NCBI GenBank assembly: GCA_020442275.1
Contig: JAGRKN010000056.1
Location: forward strand, 6,682 to 40,332
From: Rhodoblastus sp.
GTDB taxonomy: Bacteria; Pseudomonadota; Alphaproteobacteria; Rhizobiales; Beijerinckiaceae
DNA length: 33,651 nucleotides
Direction: 5' to 3'
Numbering within the stretch: the first letter of the stretch is position 1; the number at the start of each line of letters is the position of its first letter. A program made the position numbers and the translations under genes. Of this stretch, positions 7,418 to 16,138 are shown one piece after another. The notes beneath the pieces were generated by a model, which was not told the origin of the DNA, did no database searches, and was given only the letters and a program-made list of their open reading frames with translations.

Positions 7418-8611
7418 ATGCGCGCACACTTTTCCATGAAATCTCTGGCGCTCGCCGCTGGCCTCGCGCTCGTGGCGCACGGGGCTCTGGCCCAGGACAT
7501 CAAGATTGCGCTCATCGCGGGCAAGACCGGCCCGCTCGAGGCCTACGCCAAGCAGACCGAGACGGGCCTCAAGCTCGGGCTCGAATACGCGACCAAGGGC
7601 ACGATGGCAATCGACGGGCGCAAGATCACGCTGATCGTCAAGGACGACCAGACCAAGCCCGACGTCGCCAAGACGGCGCTGCAGGAAGCTTATGAAGACG
7701 ACAAGGTCGATCTGGCGATCGGCACGACATCGTCGGCCGCCGCGCTCGCCATGCTGCCGGTCGCGCAGGAATCGAAGAAGATCCTGATCGTCGAGCCGGC
7801 GGTCGCGGATTCGATCACCGGCGACAAGTGGAACCGCTACATCTTCCGCACCGCGCGCAATTCGTCGCAGGACGCGATCTCCAACGCGCTTGCCATCGGC
7901 AAGCCCGGCGTGACGATCGCGACGCTGGCGCAGGACTATGCTTTCGGCCGCGACGGCGTCGCCGCCTTCAAGGAAGCGCTCGCCAAGACCGGCGCGACGG
8001 TGGCGGCGGAAGAATATGCGCCGGCCAACACGACCGACTTCACCGCCGTCGGCCAGCGCCTGTTCGACGCGCTGAAGGACAAGCCCGGCCGCAAGATCAT
8101 CTGGGTGATCTGGGCCGGCGGCGCCAACCCGCTCGCCAAGTTGAAGGACATGGACCCGAAGCGCTATGGCATCGAGCTGTCGACGGGCGGCAACATCCTG
8201 CCCGCGCTGGCGGCCTACAAGGCCTTCCCCGGCATGGAAGGCGGCGCTTACTATTATTACGAAATCCCCAAGAACCCGATCAACGACTGGCTGGTCGCCG
8301 AACACCAGAAGCGCTTCAACTCGCCGCCGGACTTCTTCACGGTCGGCGGTTTCGCGGCGGCGCAGGCGGCGGTGACCGCGATCGCCAAGGCCAAGTCCAC
8401 CGACACGGAAAAGCTGATCGCGGCGATGGAAGGCATGGAATTCGATACGCCCAAGGGCAAGATGATGTTCCGCAAGGAAGACCATCAGGCGCTGCAGTCG
8501 ATGTACGCCTTCAAGGTCTCGGCCGACAGCGACAAGCCGTGGGCGCGTCTCGAGCTGACGCGCGAGCTCAAGATCGAGGACATGCAGGTTCCGATCCGCA
8601 ACAAGCGGTGA
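7418..8611 (+). CDS. ABC transporter periplasmic substrate-binding protein, branched-chain amino acid type
   Basis: This 397-residue precursor has a clear signal peptide (MKSLALAAGLALVAHGALA) with predicted cleavage after Ala25, leaving mature QDIKIALIAGKTGPLEAY. It has the type I periplasmic-binding fold of the LivJ/LivK family. VDLAIGTTSSAAALAMLPVA forms the ligand-contact loop region, and VTIATLAQDYAFGRDGVAAFKE opens the second lobe. The ATG at 7418 has GGGAGGA at 7401-7407; the frame open to 7361 and an internal ATG at 7436 are less likely starts. It is the first gene of a complete HAAT-type transporter. Members of this family bind amino acids, but also short amides, aromatic acids and other carboxylates, so the ligand cannot be named. 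A palindromic repeat separates it from the ATPase gene. Confidence 0.88.
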   Translation: MRAHFSMKSLALAAGLALVAHGALAQDIKIALIAGKTGPLEAYAKQTETGLKLGLEYATKGTMAIDGRKITLIVKDDQTKPDVAKTALQEAYEDDKVDLAIGTTSSAAALAMLPVAQESKKILIVEPAVADSITGDKWNRYIFRTARNSSQDAISNALAIGKPGVTIATLAQDYAFGRDGVAAFKEALAKTGATVAAEEYAPANTTDFTAVGQRLFDALKDKPGRKIIWVIWAGGANPLAKLKDMDPKRYGIELSTGGNILPALAAYKAFPGMEGGAYYYYEIPKNPINDWLVAEHQKRFNSPPDFFTVGGFAAAQAAVTAIAKAKSTDTEKLIAAMEGMEFDTPKGKMMFRKEDHQALQSMYAFKVSADSDKPWARLELTRELKIEDMQVPIRNKR

Positions 8612-8630
8612 AGGTCCAAGCGTCGCAACG

Positions 8631-8715
8631 CCGTCATTGCGGGCGAAGCGAAGCAATTCATGGGGCTGTAACCCAGCTCTGGATTGCTTCGTCGCTTCGC
8701 TCCTCGCAATGACGG
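8631..8715. repeat. Palindromic intergenic repeat inside the transporter operon
   Basis: Left arm CCGTCATTGCGGGCGAAG... (8631-8660) is the reverse complement of the right arm ...TTCGCTCCTCGCAATGACGG (8680-8715), apart from a few mismatches and a six-base insertion, around a 19-base centre. It folds into a long hairpin in either strand's RNA. Similar 'CGTCATTGCGAGCGAAGCGAAGCAATCC' elements are scattered between genes in many Hyphomicrobiales genomes. Here it lies between the binding-protein stop and livG, where it could give extra transcript stability or partial termination and so more binding protein than ATPase. Confidence 0.85.
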
Positions 8716-8734
8716 ATTATTGAAGCGAGTTCCC

Positions 8735-9504
8735 ATGTCCGTCTCGCTCGAAACCCGCGGCCTGACGATCCGCTTCGGCGGCCATGTCGCGGTGGACCAT
8801 GTCTCCTGCGTCTTTCGGCCGGGCGAACTGACCGCCATCGTCGGCCCGAACGGCGCGGGCAAGACGACCTATTTCAATCTCATCTCCGGCCAGCTGCGCG
8901 CGAGCGAGGGCCAGGTGCTGCTCGACGGCGCCGACATCACCGCCGAAAGCGCGCCACTTCGCGCGCGACGTGGACTTGGTCGGGCGTTCCAGCTCACCAA
9001 CCTCTTTCCCAATCTGACGGTCGCGGAAAATGTGCGACTGGCCGTGCAGGCGAAGGCGGGCGTGCACTACGACATGCTGCGGCCGTGGAGCCTGCGGCGC
9101 GACCTGATCGCGCGCGCCGACAAAATCCTCGAGAGCGTGGCGCTGGAGAGCCGGCGCGCGCATACGGCCGCGGCGCTGTCGCACGGCGACCAGCGCAAGC
9201 TCGAAGTCGCGCTGATGATGGCGCTGGAGCCGCGCGTCTACATGTTCGACGAGCCGACCGCCGGCATGAGCGTGGACGAGGCGCCCATCGTGCTCGACCT
9301 GATCGCCCGACTGAAACGGGATACGTCCAAGATCATCCTGCTGGTCGAGCACAAGATGGACGTCGTGCGCTCGCTCGCCGATCGCATCATCGTGCTGACC
9401 AATGGCGCCTGCGTCGCCGACGGCGAACCGGCCGCGGTGATCGCCAGCCCCGTGGTGCAGGAGGCCTATCTAGGCATTGCGCCGAAGGAGAAGGGGAACG
9501 CGGC

Positions 9505-9508
<4 letters not shown>
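8735..9508 (+). CDS. livG: Branched-chain amino acid-type ABC transporter ATP-binding protein LivG
   Basis: This 257-residue ATPase energises uptake through the LivH/LivM permeases. Walker A is GPNGAGKT at residues 37-44, the Q-loop follows at GRAFQLTNLFPNLTV, the ABC signature is the divergent LSHGDQRKLEVAL, and Walker B is VYMFDEPTAGM. The LSHGDQR form of the signature and the C-terminal segment QEAYLGI are LivG characteristics that separate it from LivF. The ATG at 8735 gives MSVSLETRGLTIRFGG; the region upstream is the palindromic repeat, so a longer protein is not credible. The ribosome site is weak (AAGCGAG). Its stop overlaps the GTG of livF (GTGA at 9505-9508). Confidence 0.92.
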
Positions 9509-10226
<718 letters not shown>

Positions 10227-10230
<4 letters not shown>

Positions 10231-11237
10231 GCGCAATCGATACCGGCGCGGCGCTGCCGCAACAGAAGACGGACTATATACCGGTTCTCCTACCGCTCGC
10301 GCTCGCGCTCGCGGCCTTCCCGCTCATCGGCTCGTTCTCGACCTGGACGACGCTGACGCTGGCCGGTCTCGCCATGGGCATGATGATCTTCGCGATGGCC
10401 TCTGGCCTCACGCTCGTGTTCGGCCTGATGGACGTGATGAATTTCGGCCACGGCGCCTTTGTCGCGGTCGGCGCCTACGTCGCCGTCGTGGCCTTCGCGC
10501 CGATGGTCGCGCTGACGCAATCGCCGTCGCTCGCCTCCAATCTGATGGCGCTGATCCCAGCCATGCTGCTGGCCATGGCGGTGACCGGCGTCGCCGGCTA
10601 TGTCTTCGAACGCCTGCTCGTGCGTCCCGTCTACGGCCAGCATCTCAAGCAGATCCTGATCACCATGGGCGGGCTGATCGTGATCGAGCAATTGCTCTAC
10701 GCGACCTTCGGCCCGCAATTGAACCCGCTGCCGCTGCCCGCCGCCCTGCGCGGCTCGATCCCGCTCGGCGCGGCGGCGATCGAGAAATACCGGCTGCTCG
10801 CAGTCGTCGTCGGCCTCATCGTCTTCCTCGCCCTGCAATTCACGCTGACGCGCACCAAGATCGGCCTCCTGATCCGCGCCGGCGTCGAGAATGGCGAGAT
10901 GGTCGAGGCGCTCGGCTATCGCATCCGCCGCCTGTTCGTCGGCGTCTTCATGGCGGGCTCGGCGCTCGCCGGCCTCGGCGGGCTGATGTGGGCGCTCTAT
11001 CGCGAACAGGCGCACGCCTCGATCGGCGGAGAGATGATGGTGACGACCTTCATCGTCATCATCATCGGCGGGCTGGGCTCGGTCGGCGGCTGTTTCATCG
11101 GCTCCGTCCTGCTGGCGCTGCTCGCCAATTACGCGGGATTTCTCGCGCCGAAGGTCGCGCTCATCTCCAATATCGCGCTGATGGTGGCCGTGCTCCTGTG
11201 GCGGCCGCGCGGTCTCTATCCCGTGACGAGCAGGTGA
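10227..11237 (+). CDS. livH: Branched-chain amino acid-type ABC transporter permease LivH
   Basis: This 336-residue integral membrane protein has about eight hydrophobic segments. It carries the LivH motifs GLTLVFGLMDVMNFGHGAFVAVGAY near the N-terminus, a cytoplasmic coupling segment GLLIRAGVENGEMVEALGYRIRRLFVGVF, and the C-terminal IIIGGLGSVGGCFIGS loop. With LivM it forms the transmembrane channel for the substrate delivered by the binding protein encoded at 7418-8611. The ATG at 10227 overlaps the livF stop. At 336 residues it is slightly longer than typical LivH because of the TQSPSLASNLMALIP insertion between membrane segments. The gene ends four bases before livM. Confidence 0.92.
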
Positions 11238-11241
11238 GGCC

Positions 11242-12303
11242 ATGATCCTTTCCGGCAATCCGCCGCGCGGCAAGCTTCTCACGGCGCTCCTCGTTCTCGT
11301 CGTGGTCGTGCTCGCGCTGGCGCCCTTTCTGTTCCCGGGCTCGAAGCCGGCGAATGTAGCGGCCAAGATCTGCGTCTTCGCGCTGCTGGTCGCCTCGTAC
11401 GACCTGCTGCTCGGCTATGCCGGCATCGTCTCCTTCGCGCATACGATGTTCTTCGGCATCGGCGCCTACGGGATCGCGATCACGCTCTATGCGCTCGGGC
11501 CGTCGTGGGGCGCGATCCTGCTCGGGCTCGGCGCGGCCATCCTCGTCGCGGCGCTGTTCGCGCTGGCGATCGGCCTGTTCTCGCTGCGCGTGCAGACGAT
11601 CTTCTTCGCCATGGTGACGCTCGCCGTCGCTTCCGCCTTCGCCGTGCTCGCCTCGCAATTGTCGTGGCTGACCGGCGGCGAGGACGGACGCACATTTCGC
11701 GTGCCCGAGATGCTGCGTCCGGGCTTCAGGCTGATCGAAAACGGACCGTTCGGCATCACGATCAGCGGCCGCACGTTGTCCTATTACCTCGTCTTCTGCA
11801 GCGTGGTCGTGCTCTTCCTCGTCATGCTGCGCATCGTCGAATCGCCCTTCGGCCGCGTCCTGCAGGCGATCCGCGAAAATCCCTTCCGGGCGGAAGCCTT
11901 GGGCTATCGCATCATCTATCATCGCACGCTCGCCAATGTGCTGGCGGCGGTCTTCGCTGCCTGCGCGGGCGCGCTGAATGCGCTGTGGCTGCGCTACACG
12001 GGGCCCGACACGAGCCTGTCGTTCAACATCATGATCGACATCCTGCTCATCGTCGTGATCGGCGGCATGGGCACGCTCTATGGCGCGATCATCGGCGCGG
12101 CCTTGTTCGTGCTCGCCGAGAACTATTTGCAGACGCTGATGGGCGCGGCCTTCGGCGCGCTCAATGCGTCCGGCGCGGGCTTCGTCGCCAATTTCTTCAA
12201 TCCCGACCGCTGGCTCCTGTGGCTCGGCATTCTCTTCATCCTCTCGGTCTATTTCTTCCCGACCGGCATCGTCGGCAAACTGCGCGCGGAACCGAAATCA
12301 TGA
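11242..12303 (+). CDS. livM: Branched-chain amino acid-type ABC transporter permease LivM
   Basis: This 353-residue permease has multiple membrane spans and is the partner of LivH. LivM hallmarks are DLLLGYAGIVSFAHTMFFGIGAYG, the coupling-helix region FGRVLQAIRENPFRAEALGY, and the C-terminal VVIGGMGTLYGAIIGAALFV. The ATG at 11242 has GTGAGG immediately upstream. After the last membrane segment (LFILSVYFFPTGIVGKL) only a short basic tail remains; this permease is not fused to an ATPase as some LivM proteins are. Its stop overlaps the start of the hydrolase gene (ATGA at 12300-12303), which ties that enzyme to the transporter. Confidence 0.92.
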   Translation: MILSGNPPRGKLLTALLVLVVVVLALAPFLFPGSKPANVAAKICVFALLVASYDLLLGYAGIVSFAHTMFFGIGAYGIAITLYALGPSWGAILLGLGAAILVAALFALAIGLFSLRVQTIFFAMVTLAVASAFAVLASQLSWLTGGEDGRTFRVPEMLRPGFRLIENGPFGITISGRTLSYYLVFCSVVVLFLVMLRIVESPFGRVLQAIRENPFRAEALGYRIIYHRTLANVLAAVFAACAGALNALWLRYTGPDTSLSFNIMIDILLIVVIGGMGTLYGAIIGAALFVLAENYLQTLMGAAFGALNASGAGFVANFFNPDRWLLWLGILFILSVYFFPTGIVGKLRAEPKS

Positions 12304-13139
12304 GCAGCCCGGTCTCGAAATACGTCACGGTTCTCGATCGCGAATTGCACTATGTGGAATGGGGCGATCCGGCAAAACGCAAGCTCGTGCTGTGGCACGG
12401 ACTCGCGCGCACCGGCCGCGATTTCGACGATCTGGCGGAGGCGCTTTGCGGGGACTGGCACATCGTCGCGCCCGATACGATCGGTCGCGGCCTTTCGCAA
12501 TGGAGCCCCGCGCCGCAGACCGAATATTGCCTCGACTTCTACGGCAAGCTCGCGACCGCTTTCGTCGACGCGCTCGGCTGGCAAGAATTCGACTGGGTCG
12601 GCACGTCCATGGGCGGCGCGATCGCGCTGCGCGCAGGCGCCGGGCCGCTCGCCGGACGCGTCCAGAAACTCGTGCTCAACGATATCGGGCCTGAACTCAA
12701 TCCTGCCGCGATCGAGCGCATCCGCTCCTATGCCGGCAAGCCGCCGCGCTTCGACAGGGTGAGCGAACTCGAAGCCTATCTGCGGCAGATCTACCTGCCC
12801 TACGGTCATCTCAGCGACGCGCAATGGCGGCGCATGGCCGAGACATCGGCGCGCCGCCTGCCCGACGGCGGGATCACCACGCATTACGATCCGAACATGG
12901 TGATGCAGTTCATCCATCATCCGCAGGATTACGACCAGTGGGACGAATGGCGGAAGCTGACTTGCGCCATGCTGTGCTTGCGCGGCGAGAATTCCGACCT
13001 GCTGTTGCGCGAGGCCGCAGAGCGCATGCCGCGGGAAAATGCGCGCTGTCGCTTGATTGAAATCGCGGGCTGCGGCCATGCGCCCGCCCTCAATGTGCCC
13101 GAGCAAATCGGGATCGTGCGGGACTTCCTGCTCGGTTGA
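12300..13139 (+). CDS. Alpha/beta-fold hydrolase coupled to the transporter operon
   Basis: This 279-residue protein has no signal peptide and is probably cytoplasmic. Alpha/beta-hydrolase features are LVLWHGLARTGRDFDDLAEAL (oxyanion-hole HG motif), the nucleophile elbow VGTSMGGAIAL with Ser103, a likely acidic residue in LCLRGENSDLLL, and the catalytic His260 in GCGHAPALN. The triad therefore looks complete. The family covers esterases, lactonases, amidases and C-C hydrolases, so the reaction cannot be named. Its start overlaps the livM stop, which suggests it acts on the imported compound, perhaps by opening an ester, lactone or amide; that is inference. The rquA start lies 59 bases after its stop on the same strand. 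Confidence 0.88.
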   Translation: MSSPVSKYVTVLDRELHYVEWGDPAKRKLVLWHGLARTGRDFDDLAEALCGDWHIVAPDTIGRGLSQWSPAPQTEYCLDFYGKLATAFVDALGWQEFDWVGTSMGGAIALRAGAGPLAGRVQKLVLNDIGPELNPAAIERIRSYAGKPPRFDRVSELEAYLRQIYLPYGHLSDAQWRRMAETSARRLPDGGITTHYDPNMVMQFIHHPQDYDQWDEWRKLTCAMLCLRGENSDLLLREAAERMPRENARCRLIEIAGCGHAPALNVPEQIGIVRDFLLG

Positions 13140-13198
13140 CCGGGGCCTTGCGGCAGCGCAACGCGGGCGGCCGGGAATCAGCGCCTGATCGCGCCGTG

Positions 13199-14014
13199 AT
13201 GGACGCCCTGGACGACAATCATTTTCGCGAAGCCGCCGGGGAGCCGAGCGCGAATGCGCCGGTTGCGCGTTCCAGCGCGCCGCCGTCCTATCTCGTCGAT
13301 CACTACTGGTGGGCCTATGTCCATCCGCGCGCCGTTCGCCTGTTCGAGCGGCAATGGCTCGTCAATGCGATCCTGTGGGGCAATTACCGGCGCCTGCGCG
13401 ATGCAGCCCTCGCCGAGCTCGGGCCGCTCGACGGTCGCACCCTGCAGGTCGCCTGCGCCTATGGCGATTTCACCAATGTCCTGGCCGCGCGCACGACCGA
13501 GAGCGGCGGCCGGCTCGACGTCATCGACGCGCTGCCGATCCAGATCGACAATCTGCGCGCCAAACTACAGCTCGCGGCGCCGGTGCGGACGCACGTCATG
13601 GACGCGGCGGCGATGGAATTTCCCGACGCGCGTTTCGACCGCGCCGTCCTGTTCTTCCTGCTGCACGAACAGCCCGAACGCGTTCGCCGACGCACGCTCG
13701 CGGAGGCTCTGCGCGTGGTGAAGCCCGGCGGCTCGGTCGTGGTCGTCGACTATGCGCGCCCGCAGCGCTCGAGCCCCTGGCGCTGGCTGATGCGGCCGGT
13801 TCTCGCGCTGCTCGAACCCTTCGCGCTGGACCTTTGGCGCGCGGAGATCCCGAGTTTCGCGCCTGAGGACGCGCGCGTCGTGACGGGACGGCGCTTCTTC
13901 GGCGGGCTCTATCAGCTCGTCGTGCTGACACGGCCTGCCGGCGCCACCTCGTTGTCCGGCAGCGCCGTCAATTCGTCCGAGACTGTCAGGAGCACGGGCG
14001 CGATCAGCGCATAG
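13199..14014 (+). CDS. rquA: Rhodoquinone biosynthesis protein RquA
   Basis: This 271-residue protein is related to class I SAM methyltransferases. Recognised RquA features are YWWAYVHPRAVRLFERQWLV at residues 36-55, ILWGNYRRLRDAAL, and the unusual substitute for methyltransferase motif I, VACAYGDFT at residues 84-92. LDVIDALPIQIDNLR, LLHEQPE around residue 156 and VVKPGGSVVVVDYARP follow. Published work on RquA shows it converts ubiquinone to rhodoquinone, with SAM unexpectedly supplying the amino group. Rhodoquinone lets cells run fumarate reduction at low oxygen. The ATG at 13199 is preferred; GTG at 13196 and TTG at 13136 are possible longer starts, and no strong ribosome site is visible. 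The last 25 or so residues after LVVLTRPAG lack family character and overlap the opposing MFS gene by 103 bases. It may be co-transcribed with the hydrolase. Confidence 0.87.
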   Translation: MDALDDNHFREAAGEPSANAPVARSSAPPSYLVDHYWWAYVHPRAVRLFERQWLVNAILWGNYRRLRDAALAELGPLDGRTLQVACAYGDFTNVLAARTTESGGRLDVIDALPIQIDNLRAKLQLAAPVRTHVMDAAAMEFPDARFDRAVLFFLLHEQPERVRRRTLAEALRVVKPGGSVVVVDYARPQRSSPWRWLMRPVLALLEPFALDLWRAEIPSFAPEDARVVTGRRFFGGLYQLVVLTRPAGATSLSGSAVNSSETVRSTGAISA

Positions 14015-15246
14015 GCGAAGGTGATCATCGCCACGCAGATCGTGAAACCGCCATAGGTCTCGTAGAGATGCGCGCCCCAGATGTCGCCAAGGTGCGAGGA
14101 GACATAGAAGAGGCAGGACGAGGCCATCATCGCCGTGCCCTGCAAGCGCGGCGGGCAGGAGCGGATCATCAGGTCGAGATAGGCCGCCGTCGCCATGCCG
14201 CCCATCAGCCCCATCGGCACGGCCGCGATCAGCGCCGCCTTGGTCGATGTGATGAACAGGAGCGGCACGAATTGCGGGATGGCGACGAGCGTTCCCCACC
14301 ACAGAAGCTTCTTCAGCGACACGCGTGTGCACAGCCATGCAAACAGGATGTAAGTCGGCACGAATGAGGCGGCGAAAATCGCGCTCCACTGGCCCCAGAC
14401 GGAATCCGGCGCCTTGAGCGTGTTCTGGAGGTAATATTGCAGCGGCGTGGATGAGCCCGGCGCGAAATTCCAGAGCATCCAGATGATCAGCGCCGGATAA
14501 ATCGGCCGGTGGCGCAGCAGGCGCTTCAGATCGCGCATGGGATGGTCCGATTCGAGCCTCTCGTCGCGAATGCCGTCGAAGACCGCGCGCGGCCTGAGCG
14601 TGGCATAGAGCACGATCATCCCCGAGGTCGCCGCGCCCACAAGGAACAGCGCACGGGCGGCGAGCGCGCCGTCCTGATGTTCGAGCCAATCCGAGAAATA
14701 ACCGCCGAGCAGAAGCGCGCCGACCGCCGGCACGGCGCTGAAGGCGCTCCAGGTGGCGCTCATCTGGCCGGGCATGGCGTGCTGCTGGCCGACGACAGAG
14801 GCGAGCCCGCTTTCGGCGGCGTCCATGAACAGCGTGCAGGCTGTGATCAGGAAGATCGCCAGCAGCAGAACATCGTAGCTCATCGGCGCGAAGGCGAAGC
14901 CGAGATAGAGCGCGGCGCAGACCGCGCCGAAGACCAGCATGAGGCCACGGTCGCGGCGGCCGAGCAGGTTCCAGCGGTCGCGCGCGAAGCCGAACAGGAA
15001 GGCGACGACCAGCGGGAGCCCGGCGATCGCCTGGAATATGGCGACCTGTTTGGCCGTGAGACCGAGCCGGTTCTTCAGATAGAAACTGAGGGGAATGTCG
15101 AGCAGGCCGCCCGCGGGGTCGGCGAGCGCGAGAATGACCGTCAGACCGCCGAAATAGAGGAGAATGCGAAAGCGCTCGGACGCCGGCAGGACGGTGGGCG
15201 CAACGGCGAACGCATCGCGATCGCTCGGCGCATCGGCAAGACTCAT
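13912..15246 (-). CDS. MFS transporter (12-helix, folate-biopterin/AmpG-like type)
   Basis: This is a 444-residue membrane protein with about twelve hydrophobic segments split by a central cytoplasmic loop (DGIRDERLESDHPMRDLKRLLRHR). The first half has FYLKNRLGLTAKQVAIFQAIAGLPLVVAFLFGFARDRWNLLGRRDR, a pattern of the folate-biopterin and AmpG-like branches of the major facilitator superfamily. APDSVWGQWSAIFAASFVPTY in the second half fits the same grouping. The substrate is unknown. The ATG at 15246 is preceded on the minus strand by GGAACG. The C-terminal coding end runs 103 bases into the 3' end of rquA, so the two genes are convergent and overlapping. No operon partner is visible on this strand. 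Confidence 0.82.
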   Translation of the reverse strand: MSLADAPSDRDAFAVAPTVLPASERFRILLYFGGLTVILALADPAGGLLDIPLSFYLKNRLGLTAKQVAIFQAIAGLPLVVAFLFGFARDRWNLLGRRDRGLMLVFGAVCAALYLGFAFAPMSYDVLLLAIFLITACTLFMDAAESGLASVVGQQHAMPGQMSATWSAFSAVPAVGALLLGGYFSDWLEHQDGALAARALFLVGAATSGMIVLYATLRPRAVFDGIRDERLESDHPMRDLKRLLRHRPIYPALIIWMLWNFAPGSSTPLQYYLQNTLKAPDSVWGQWSAIFAASFVPTYILFAWLCTRVSLKKLLWWGTLVAIPQFVPLLFITSTKAALIAAVPMGLMGGMATAAYLDLMIRSCPPRLQGTAMMASSCLFYVSSHLGDIWGAHLYETYGGFTICVAMITFAYALIAPVLLTVSDELTALPDNEVAPAGRVSTTS

Positions 15247-15565
15247 TCCATCGTTCCGGCCAAGCTGCCCCCTGCGCTCATCTAGGGCCGGGCGCCGGCG
15301 CGCGTCGAGTGGCGCGGCTCACAATCGGAGCGCCTTTCCCGCCGCAATTGCGGGCATTTCGCCGCAGGCGCAGCGGTCCTTGATGTCGCGCCGGTCGGAG
15401 CTGGATGGTTTGGGGAACGAGGGCAGGGAGAAGGGCGAACCGATCAGACGGCCCGTCCCTTCCCAGCCGGCCGATGCGCCAGCCTGCCTCCCTCTAAGCC
15501 TGCCGCTTTATTTGCAGGACCTGCCCCACCGGCAATGTGCAAAATGTCGGGTTGACGAGGCAAGC
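15247..15565. other. 319-base divergent intergenic region with a 12-base palindrome
   Basis: No credible gene is present; an open frame crossing it has no family character and continues the regulator frame upstream. It should hold the promoters of the MFS gene (minus) and the regulator gene (plus). CCGCAATTGCGG at 15342-15353 is a perfect 12-base palindrome about 96 bases from the MFS start. GCAGG-A-CCTGC at 15514-15524 is a smaller inverted repeat about 42 bases before the regulator ATG. No convincing -35/-10 pair was found. Confidence 0.4.
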
Positions 15566-16138
15566 ATGTCAGTGTCCAAAATGGACACCCATGAAAATTG
15601 CGATTTCGCCATGAAAGCCCGACTGCAGCGCAACAGCGCGCGCGACAACAGCCTGATCATCTCGTTCGGGTTCAACCAGTATCTGATGGAAATGTCGCGG
15701 CTGGTCACCCAGCGCTTCGAGGGCGACACCGACAGTTATTTCATCCTGGCCGCCATCTCGGTCGCGAGCATCGGGCATGTTCTGGCCGATCCCGCCAAGG
15801 CGCGCCGCTACGGCTCGATCAACACGCGCATCGAGGAGGACTACGCCTATATCCGCCTGCTGCCGCTGGCGGAGATCACGGGCATGCCGCGCACCACCGT
15901 GCGCCGGAAAGTGGCGACGCTGATGGCGCTCGGCTATGTCGAGCACGACCCGAAGCACGGCTACCGGGTCGTCAAGGGCTCGATGGCGAATTGCCCGCAT
16001 CTGCGCCAGATCATGCAGACGCAGATCGCGCTCGTGCTGCGGCTGTTCAACGTCATGCTCGGCGGCGCGCTGATCGAGTTCCAGCCGACCGAGAACCGTC
16101 ACAGGAAGCTGGCGTCGATCGGCAAGCCCATGAAATAG
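15566..16138 (+). CDS. Small winged helix-turn-helix transcriptional regulator
   Basis: This 190-residue protein has an all-helical N-terminal part (NSLIISFGFNQYLMEMSRLV through ILAAISVASIGHVL). A winged helix-turn-helix follows at about residues 100-140: LPLAEITGMPRTTVRRKVATLMALGYVEHDPKHGYRVVKG. The recognition helix TTVRRKVATLMALGYVE is of the kind found in MarR- and IclR-like proteins. No cyclic-nucleotide or receiver domain is visible, and the C-terminal segment is helical with no recognised ligand domain. The ATG at 15566 has GAGG at the right distance; upstream codons in the same frame are not supported. A 17-base inverted repeat covers codons 3-8. The gene converges with, and overlaps by 40 bases, the flavin-dependent gene at 16099-17250. 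Its targets are unknown. Confidence 0.72.
   Translation: MSVSKMDTHENCDFAMKARLQRNSARDNSLIISFGFNQYLMEMSRLVTQRFEGDTDSYFILAAISVASIGHVLADPAKARRYGSINTRIEEDYAYIRLLPLAEITGMPRTTVRRKVATLMALGYVEHDPKHGYRVVKGSMANCPHLRQIMQTQIALVLRLFNVMLGGALIEFQPTENRHRKLASIGKPMK
15572..15588. promoter_or_regulatory. Inverted repeat at the start of the regulator gene
   Basis: GTGTCC-AAAAT-GGACAC is a perfect six-base inverted repeat with an AT-rich five-base centre, six bases into the regulator coding sequence. The shape suits a dimeric helix-turn-helix operator and could serve autorepression; it could equally form a small hairpin at the ribosome-binding region. Function is inferred from symmetry and position only. Confidence 0.35.

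Noticed and set aside
8631-8715. Ends of an insertion sequence
   Set aside because: No transposase or target duplication is nearby. The inverted arms belong to a small dispersed palindromic repeat.
9085-9504. Open frame extending livF upstream through livG
   Set aside because: It is an out-of-phase reading of livG; the GTG at 9505 gives the normal LivF start with a ribosome site.
13136-13198. TTG start for rquA overlapping the hydrolase stop
   Set aside because: It would add 21 residues without family similarity. ATG 13199 is simpler, though the TTG cannot be fully excluded.
15164-15565. Long upstream extension of the regulator gene into the MFS coding region
   Set aside because: It would overlap the start of the MFS gene on the other strand and has low-complexity content; ATG 15566 with GAGG fits better.
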